DNA of 15,738 nucleotides from positions 1 through 15,738 of the forward strand of contig JBAWVF010000094.1 in the NCBI GenBank assembly GCA_037147415.1, written 5' to 3'. Below the pieces are notes generated by a model. It saw only the letters and a list, made by a program, of their open reading frames with translations. It was not told where the DNA came from and did no database searches. Numbering within the stretch: the stretch's first letter is position 1; each line of letters starts with the position of its first letter. The stretch is from BOG-933 sp037147415 (GTDB lineage: Bacteria; Pseudomonadota; Alphaproteobacteria; Azospirillales; Azospirillaceae). A program made the position numbers and the translations under genes. This document shows, piece by piece, positions 1-5,584 of the stretch.

Positions 1-130
1 AGTCAACTTGTCGCACCACTGCAACTGCGACTCAGCCGCATTTAGAACAGCTGGATAATCCGGTTGACTTGTGCCGGGTCGGCGCTCGATGATCAGGGCT
101 GCCTTCCGTCGACTCGGACAGAGATAAACC
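1..130. other. Leader region upstream of the DUF6867 gene; no gene recognised
   Basis: All three plus-strand frames hit stops here (TAG at 43-45, TAA at 56-58, TGA near 100). None of the short tails resembles the usual C-terminus of a LivF ATPase, which is often the upstream neighbour of a DUF6867 gene. The stretch could hold the end of an unseen upstream gene plus a leader. A purine-rich stretch (GGACAGAGA, about 116-124) is a plausible ribosome binding site for the ATG at 131. Confidence 0.4.
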
Positions 131-493
131 ATGGCTGCTTCCCTGTTTGATGTTCTCGCCCGGTTCGACGTATCCCTGCCGGTTTTTTTCGGGCTGACGA
201 TCGGGCTGTTCGGTACCTGCGCATTTCTGGCCGGGCAAGGAGCGGCTGGAGCATGGCACGGACCGGGACGCGTGCTGCTTCAATGTATAGTGTTGGCCGC
301 GGCCGATCGGTTCCTGGTCTATGGTTTATTCGGCGGGACTTTGTGGTCGCCTGCGGGCTTTATCGGCCATGGAATAGTTCCGGTGATAATCGGCCTGTGC
401 AGCTATCGCCTGACATTGGCACGGCGGATGGTTACGCAATATCCCTGGCTGTATGAGCGCGACGGTCCGTTCGGCTGGCGTTGTCGGGGGTGA
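131..493 (+). CDS. DUF6867 family small membrane protein, associated with branched-chain amino acid transporter genes
   Basis: This is a 120-residue integral membrane protein with about three hydrophobic segments, roughly residues 15-37, 45-68 and 74-97. The C-terminal stretch RRMVTQYPWLYERDGPFGW matches, from memory of the family, the conserved tail of alphaproteobacterial DUF6867 proteins. Those genes usually sit inside liv (branched-chain amino acid ABC transporter) clusters, and here a LivK-like gene begins 51 bp downstream on the same strand, which fits. The biochemical role of the family is unknown. By context it is probably an inner-membrane accessory of the Liv system. The ATG at 131 follows a purine-rich GGACAGAGA at acceptable spacing. 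The family assignment is fairly secure; the functional link to transport is inference from neighbourhood. Confidence 0.78.
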   Translation: MAASLFDVLARFDVSLPVFFGLTIGLFGTCAFLAGQGAAGAWHGPGRVLLQCIVLAAADRFLVYGLFGGTLWSPAGFIGHGIVPVIIGLCSYRLTLARRMVTQYPWLYERDGPFGWRCRG

Positions 494-544
494 TGCTTTA
501 TAGTTTGCCTATCTTTCCATTTACAGCCGAAGGGATCTCTTCTG

Positions 545-1651
545 ATGAAATTGAGATTGGCCCTGCTTGCCGCCGTTGCGCTGACCGCTTTTGGTGCGCC
601 GCCGGTTTATGCCGAGGATTCGATCAAGGTTGCCGTGGTCGGTCCCTTTACCGGAGCGGTTGCCTCGATCGGCGAGCAAATTAAACGCGGCGCCGAGATG
701 GCGGTCGCAGATATAAATGCGGCCGGTGGCGTATCGGGTAAGAAGCTGGACCTGTTGACCGGTGATGATGCTTGTGATCCCAAACAAGCTGTGGCGGTAG
801 CCAATCAAATGGTAAAGGCCGGTGTTAAGTTCGTCGATGGTCATTTCTGTTCAGGATCATCGATCCCGGCATCTGCGGTCTATAATGAAGAAGGTGTTCT
901 GCAAATTTCACCGGGCTCGACCAATCCCAAATTCACCGAACAAGGTTTCAAGAACGTGTTCCGGGTGTGCGGGCGTGACGATCAGCAGGGTGCGGTCGGC
1001 GGTGCCTATCTTGCCGCTCATTATAAGAATGGCCGAATTGCCATTCTCAATGACAAGTCGGCCTATGGTAAAGGTCTGGCCGACGAGGCGAAGCGTGCGA
1101 TTAATGCCGCCGGGATCAAGGAGCGGATTAATGAAGCCTATTCCGCCGGCGAAAAAGATTTCGCGGCACTGGTCAGCAAGCTGAAGCAAGAACAAATAGA
1201 AGTTGTGTTTGTCGGTGGCTATCATACCGAGGCCGGTTTGCTGACTCGTCAAATGCGGGATCAGGGTCTGCAAGCAAAGGTCGTCGGTGGGGATGCTCTG
1301 GTAACTAATGAATATTGGGGCATCACCGGTGCGGCCGGAGAAGGTACGCTGATGACCTTCGGTCCCGATCCGCGGCTCAAGCCCGAGGCCAAGGCCGTGG
1401 TCGATGCCTTCCGCAAAGCCGGGTATGAGCCCGAGGGCTACACTCTTTATGGTTATGCGACCATGCAGGTCTATGCCGAGGCGGTCAAGCGGGCGGGGGG
1501 TACCGATCTCGCCAAGGTGACTCAGCAACTTCACACCGGTAGCTATGATACCGTGATCGGCAATCTCGGCTTTGATGCTAAGGGGGATATCACCAGCCCG
1601 GCTTACGTCGTCTATCAATGGCATGACGGTAATTTTGCTGAGCTGAAATAG
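545..1651 (+). CDS. livK: Branched-chain amino acid ABC transporter periplasmic substrate-binding protein (LivK/LivJ type)
   Basis: This 368-residue protein should bind an amino acid in the periplasm and deliver it to a LivHMGF-type ABC permease; the permease and ATPase genes are not in the window. Residues 1-23 form a signal peptide (KLR, a hydrophobic core, then VYA before Glu-Asp). The mature protein opens with IKVAVVGPFTG, the first strand of the type 1 periplasmic-binding fold. It continues with the LivK-like GEQIKRGAEMAV, INAAGGVSGKKL and GDDACDPKQA. Cys77 and Cys102 (in GHFCSGSSIPA) match the disulfide pair known from E. coli LivJ/LivK. Length is normal for the family. The ATG at 545 is preceded by GAAGGGA at about 529-535. 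The DUF6867 gene lies 51 bp upstream, so the two are probably co-transcribed, and a strong terminator follows. The exact ligand cannot be read from sequence; other amino acids or amides are possible. Confidence 0.93.
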   Translation: MKLRLALLAAVALTAFGAPPVYAEDSIKVAVVGPFTGAVASIGEQIKRGAEMAVADINAAGGVSGKKLDLLTGDDACDPKQAVAVANQMVKAGVKFVDGHFCSGSSIPASAVYNEEGVLQISPGSTNPKFTEQGFKNVFRVCGRDDQQGAVGGAYLAAHYKNGRIAILNDKSAYGKGLADEAKRAINAAGIKERINEAYSAGEKDFAALVSKLKQEQIEVVFVGGYHTEAGLLTRQMRDQGLQAKVVGGDALVTNEYWGITGAAGEGTLMTFGPDPRLKPEAKAVVDAFRKAGYEPEGYTLYGYATMQVYAEAVKRAGGTDLAKVTQQLHTGSYDTVIGNLGFDAKGDITSPAYVVYQWHDGNFAELK

Positions 1652-1698
1652 TCCCGCGTCGACCCTGGTGACGTCTCTATATCCGTTGTGTAACAGCG

Positions 1699-1729
1699 TC
1701 CCGGCGGTTCTCCGCCGGGATACTTTTTT
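1699..1729 (+). terminator. Intrinsic terminator after the LivK-like gene
   Basis: A perfect 9-bp GC-rich stem (TCCCGGCGG at 1699-1707 paired with CCGCCGGGA at 1712-1720) closes a TTCT loop. Six T residues follow at 1724-1729. It lies 48 bp after the stop of the binding-protein gene on the same strand, so it should end the DUF6867-livK transcript. Confidence 0.92.
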
Positions 1730-1972
1730 ACTAAATCGTCTATAGCGTGTAATTCATCTTAGTTATGGCTGAAATTAGACTAGTTTGACGGCTCATGTGA
1801 GCCGACAGTAACCGCCATCGTGTCTTCCGCGTCACATGAAATCGTCAATTTAGCATTGATATTTCCGCGTATCGAAAAAACCTTTATAAATTGGTAACAA
1901 GTTTGGGCGCCGAAGCCACCTTAACGGCATGAAGGCGTCAGTGAATGATAGTTCCGGCAATGGAGGGGACCG
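1730..1972. other. AT-rich intergenic region upstream of the 69-residue gene
   Basis: With the preceding 78 bp this makes a 321-bp gap between genes. No ORF in it looks genuine. It contains a palindrome at 1789-1804. Scattered promoter-like hexamers are also present (TTGATA at 1856-1861, TATAAA at 1885-1890), but they are 23 bp apart, so no promoter is called. The strong ribosome binding site of the next gene lies at its right end. Confidence 0.5.
1789..1804. repeat. Short inverted repeat, operator-like
   Basis: CGGCTCA (1789-1795) and TGAGCCG (1798-1804) are perfect 7-bp arms around a TG centre. There is no following T-tract, so it is not a terminator. The spacing would suit a dimeric regulator site or a small RNA hairpin for the downstream small gene. 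Function is unknown. Confidence 0.35.
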
Positions 1973-2182
1973 ATGTCCCGCAAATGCGATATCACCGAAG
2001 GACAAATCTTCCGCAGGCTGGGACCGGGTGGTGGCCTTTGGCAGGTTATGACCGTCCGGCGGGACGGCGTCGGTATGCCGCATGCGCAGATGCAGCGGGC
2101 CGACGATCCTAAGACCCTGAAAACACTGGCGATTGCCGCTCTTCAGGATGCAAGCCAGTTTGAGCGTATGAATAAGGTTTGA
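1973..2182 (+). CDS. Small hypothetical protein (69 aa)
   Basis: This is a short soluble protein with no signal peptide or membrane segment. Its pattern (ITEGQIFRRLGPGGGLWQVM, then RRDGVGMPHAQMQRADDP, then KTLAIAALQD) suggests a compact beta-rich fold ending in a helix. It vaguely recalls small uncharacterised proteins of Rhodospirillales, but I cannot assign a family or function. It is called real because the ATG at 1973 sits at ideal spacing behind a very strong Shine-Dalgarno sequence (GGAGGGG, 1962-1968). It also lies between a terminator and the next gene with no competing ORF. It appears to be its own transcription unit, because the terminator at 1699-1729 separates it from livK. Confidence 0.66.
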   Translation: MSRKCDITEGQIFRRLGPGGGLWQVMTVRRDGVGMPHAQMQRADDPKTLKTLAIAALQDASQFERMNKV

Positions 2183-2326
2183 ATCGGTCGGACTCCGCTT
2201 CGGCTGTGTTGTTGCCGGCGCGCATTCGGGTGAATCGTGCGGCGCTGTCTATATTTCGGCGATTGCGCTGATTGCAGGCAAGGCAAAGAAAAATAGAGCC
2301 GCCAAATTCGCATTTTATGCTCAGTA

Positions 2327-2339
2327 GCAATAGTATTGC
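2327..2339. repeat. Short palindrome upstream of the MscS-fusion promoter
   Basis: GCAATA (2327-2332) and TATTGC (2334-2339) are perfect 6-bp arms around a single G. It lies about 30 bp upstream of the candidate -35 box at 2370, where an activator or repressor site could be. A 6-bp palindrome may also occur by chance. Confidence 0.25.
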
Positions 2340-2369
2340 AAGCCCCATAAATTTTGTATTACGATTGTC

Positions 2370-2398
2370 TTGTCTCCTTGTCGGAGATTGGCTATATT
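2370..2398 (+). promoter_or_regulatory. Candidate sigma-70-type promoter for the binding-protein/MscS fusion gene
   Basis: TTGTCT (2370-2375, 4 of 6 to TTGACA) and TATATT (2393-2398, 5 of 6 to TATAAT) are separated by exactly 17 bp. Transcription would start near 2405 and give a leader of about 50 nt before the ATG at 2456. No other convincing promoter is seen in the 2183-2455 gap, which otherwise holds no gene. Confidence 0.5.
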
Positions 2399-2455
2399 TT
2401 GCGCTGTTGATCTTCAATAGAAACTGAACATTCTCATAAACTGAATCGGTCTTCA

Positions 2456-5400
2456 ATGTCCTCATCGGAATCCGATAGCACGCAACAGCGTTGGTCTAAG
2501 CGCTCTCTTTTTCTGATTATCCTGGCCATTGCGGCATGTGTGGCGGCGATTATCTCTTTGGTCGTTCGCTTCGCAGTGCTAAGGCCGACCGATCAGGAGA
2601 TGAAAATCGCGGTGATTGCCCCCTTGAGTGGGCCTGATCGCGCACAAGGCGAGCAGATTCGACGGGGTGCCGCTCTGTTCATCGAGCAGGTTAATCGATC
2701 GGGTGGTGTCGGCGGGCGGGCGCTCAAGCTTTTGGCGTTCGATGATGGCAGCGATCCGGAAAAGGCTCGACAGGTGGCAGAGCAAGCCGCCGAAGCCGGG
2801 GTGATCGGGGTGGTGGGCCACTGGTCCGCCGATGCGGCGGCCGCAGCGGGAGAGGTTTATCGGGCGCATGGCCTTCCGGCTATTACGCCTGCCGCCGATC
2901 TGGATAGTGAAGGGACGGTCAATCCCTGGCTGTTCAAAACAGCAATCGACCGAACGGTGGAGACTCGTTTTCTTGCCAATTATGTCCGTAATGTTATCGG
3001 AGAAAAAACAGTATCAATTATATATCGTGCCGGTACCGACAATGAAACGCTTGCGCGGGTATTTGACGAGGTAATGCAGCGTTTCGGGACAAAGGTTCTC
3101 TATCGCTGGGAGCATGACGGTACCCCGGAACGCCTTGCTGCGATTACTGCCGAGATTAAGGATAAAAAGCTGATCGGCGCCTTTTTATTATTGGGGGATG
3201 CCGAATCAAGTGCCGGGGCTTTGGCAGCTCTTCGGCGCGAGGGCATCTCCAACCGGGCGGTCGGGCCTTCAATACTTGCAACCACGGCTTTCGAAAATGC
3301 GCTTAGGACGGCGTGGCAAACTGTACGCCCGGTGTCTGAACGTAAGGCGCCGGCATCGCTGGATTCAGTATTGAACGGCACGCTCACCACGACCCCATTG
3401 CTGTTCGATACGGCTGATGAACTGGCTCAAGGCTTTAAAAACGGTTACCAAAAGAACCATCGTGGCGAGCCCGATTGGGTCGCGGCCAGCGGGTTTAATG
3501 CTGTACGTCTGTTGGTGTACGCACGGGGCAAGCCGGGACGTACGGATGCCGGCCTGAGTTTGGACGCTGTCCGTAAGCAAATACGTGAGCGGATTGCAGC
3601 TCTGGATGGCAGTCACGGTAGTGGTCGCACGCATCTTGATACTCTGTTTGGACCGGTCGCCTTTAATGCTAAGGGGGTTTCAGCGCCTCAGATCATGATC
3701 GGTAGTTATGATGGCACGGCTCTGGTCGCGGCGCTTACCCAACTGTCGCCAATTGTTGAAGAAAATGTTGGAAACTATCTTGAAGAGTTGGTGGCCGGCC
3801 GGGCACTATATGTCAATGATCGATTTATGTATAAGACTAATGTTGTTTATGCCGGCTTGAAGCTTGATAAAATCAGTGGTCTTGATCTTTCAGCTAATAC
3901 AGTTTCTCTTGACTTTGTAATATGGTTCCGCTGGAGAGGTGCTGTTGAACCGCAAGATATTATTTTTACAAATGCCGCAGAACCGATCAAGCTGGATAAG
4001 CTGGAGCGTGAAGTTAAAGCCGGGGATATGATTTGGCGTAGCTATCGTGCGCGTGGCAAGTTCTTTCTAAACTATTCTTCAGTTGATCGTGTCTATGGGA
4101 CACAGATAATCGGTATCACATTTCATCATCGGACCCTTAGTCGAAATAACTTGATGTATGTTAGCGACATTTTGGGAATGGACCTTGCGGGCGGCTCGAC
4201 CCTGGCTGAGCAATTGCTTAAGTCCAGTTTGGTGTTTGATCCCGGTTCCGGCACCAGTGATGCTTCCTTTATTCAAAATATGTTGGGGATGGTATCGCCG
4301 GGAACCGGGGTTGCCGATCCGTTGCTGCAATCAATGACGCGGTCGCGTGTCCTTGCTGCAATTAATGGTTGGCTGCTTGATCGGGCATGGGTGTCGCAGG
4401 ATGTGGCGCTCCGCGGCGCCGAGGGCGACCCGGCCTTTGTCGGTTTCGGTAAACCGCGCGCCGAATTTTCTCAACTCGACATGGGCGCGTTGCTGAAACC
4501 CGATCAATTCGAACCGCGGGATGTGATCCCGCAGGAATGGTTTGTGGTCATCGCCATTTTTTCCCTGGTTGGCTCCGTTGTCGCTTCATTGCTTGATCGT
4601 AAGGATCGGGGCCAATTTTGGCGGATGCAGACTTTGGGGTTGCGCATCTTTAGTTGGCCGCTTTTACTAATGTCTGCTGGAAGTCTTGCGCTTGACTATG
4701 GGGTTCAGAATCTTTCCACTTCGACTGTTGATATGTTCGTTCTAGTCTTCAGTTCATTGTGGTGGCTGATTCCCGGGCGTCTTGCTGCGATTTCAGTCGA
4801 GCGCTTCATTTGGGTGCCGCTGGAAATCAGGACCGGAAGAAAAATCCCAAATATTATTCGAGCCACTGTTTCGTTGGTAATCTATTTATTTGCGATTTTT
4901 GGCGTGGTTGCTTTTGTGATGGGTAAGACCATAACCAGCCTGCTGGCAACGTCCGGCTTAATGGCGATGATTATCGGTCTTGCGATTCAGGCGAATATTG
5001 CTAACATCTTTTCAGGTATTGTCCTTAATATTGAACGACCGTTTACAGTTGGAGATTTTATTAAACTAAATGCCAATGTCATGGGGCAGGTGGTCGATAT
5101 CACTTGGCGTACGACCCGCATCCGTCATCTGGAGGGGCAACTGGTCTGCCTTGCCAATTCAAAGGTCTCGGAAGCGGAAGTTCATAATTATAGCAACATG
5201 GCCGATAATTTTATTCGTCTGCAATTGTTTGTTGACCCGCGCTATGATCCACGGTTGATCCGAAAATTGGTTAAAGAGGCACTAGACAGCTTCGACATAT
5301 TTATAAACTTGGCCAGCAACTATTTCGGCCCGGATGCCCAGTTCAAAGGGGTCGAATGCCAGCAAGGTTTATGGACGGCGCGCTATCGGGTCAAGTTTTA

Positions 5401-5572
5401 TGCCAAAAAGGGCAATGACGAGAATATGGTCGTCAATGATGTTTTGGCTAAGATTTGGGAACGGTTTCACGAGAACGGCATTGAATGGCAAAATCCGGGG
5501 TCAGATGTGCAACGCGATGTAATTGAAACCAAGCCTTTACTGCTCTCGGCACCGGAAGCTGTTCTGTCTTAA
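2456..5572 (+). CDS. LivK-like periplasmic-binding domain fused to an MscS-family mechanosensitive channel (1038 aa)
   Basis: Residues 17-42 form an N-terminal membrane anchor. Residues about 47-435 are a type 1 periplasmic-binding domain (MKIAVIAPLSG, GEQIRRGAALFIEQVNRSGG, DDGSDPEKARQ) resembling the neighbouring LivK. Residues about 450-580 are beta-rich (VSLDFVIWFRWRG, RARGKFFLNY, TLSRNNLMYVSD) and resemble the extracellular domain of pentameric ligand-gated channels; this match is from memory and unproven. Membrane helices lie near 693-712, 727-745, 756-776 and 800-822. The pore-lining helix then carries the MscS signature, GLAIQANIANIFSG (about 841-854) followed by RPFTVGDFIKL, and a cytoplasmic domain ends the protein. 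It should be an inner-membrane channel whose periplasmic sensors control gating; the ligand is unknown. The two LivK cysteines are Ser99 and Ser124 here. The ATG at 2456 has no clear Shine-Dalgarno, but an in-frame stop lies about 50 bp upstream, and the next Met would remove the anchor. The 3' end converges on polA with a 12-bp gap. Confidence 0.88.
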   Translation: MSSSESDSTQQRWSKRSLFLIILAIAACVAAIISLVVRFAVLRPTDQEMKIAVIAPLSGPDRAQGEQIRRGAALFIEQVNRSGGVGGRALKLLAFDDGSDPEKARQVAEQAAEAGVIGVVGHWSADAAAAAGEVYRAHGLPAITPAADLDSEGTVNPWLFKTAIDRTVETRFLANYVRNVIGEKTVSIIYRAGTDNETLARVFDEVMQRFGTKVLYRWEHDGTPERLAAITAEIKDKKLIGAFLLLGDAESSAGALAALRREGISNRAVGPSILATTAFENALRTAWQTVRPVSERKAPASLDSVLNGTLTTTPLLFDTADELAQGFKNGYQKNHRGEPDWVAASGFNAVRLLVYARGKPGRTDAGLSLDAVRKQIRERIAALDGSHGSGRTHLDTLFGPVAFNAKGVSAPQIMIGSYDGTALVAALTQLSPIVEENVGNYLEELVAGRALYVNDRFMYKTNVVYAGLKLDKISGLDLSANTVSLDFVIWFRWRGAVEPQDIIFTNAAEPIKLDKLEREVKAGDMIWRSYRARGKFFLNYSSVDRVYGTQIIGITFHHRTLSRNNLMYVSDILGMDLAGGSTLAEQLLKSSLVFDPGSGTSDASFIQNMLGMVSPGTGVADPLLQSMTRSRVLAAINGWLLDRAWVSQDVALRGAEGDPAFVGFGKPRAEFSQLDMGALLKPDQFEPRDVIPQEWFVVIAIFSLVGSVVASLLDRKDRGQFWRMQTLGLRIFSWPLLLMSAGSLALDYGVQNLSTSTVDMFVLVFSSLWWLIPGRLAAISVERFIWVPLEIRTGRKIPNIIRATVSLVIYLFAIFGVVAFVMGKTITSLLATSGLMAMIIGLAIQANIANIFSGIVLNIERPFTVGDFIKLNANVMGQVVDITWRTTRIRHLEGQLVCLANSKVSEAEVHNYSNMADNFIRLQLFVDPRYDPRLIRKLVKEALDSFDIFINLASNYFGPDAQFKGVECQQGLWTARYRVKFYAKKGNDENMVVNDVLAKIWERFHENGIEWQNPGSDVQRDVIETKPLLLSAPEAVLS

Positions 5573-5584
5573 CAGTATAAGGCC

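Noticed and set aside
908..1624. 238-residue minus-strand ORF inside the LivK-like gene
   Set aside because: It is antisense to a well-supported binding-protein gene and has no recognisable domain or ribosome binding site.
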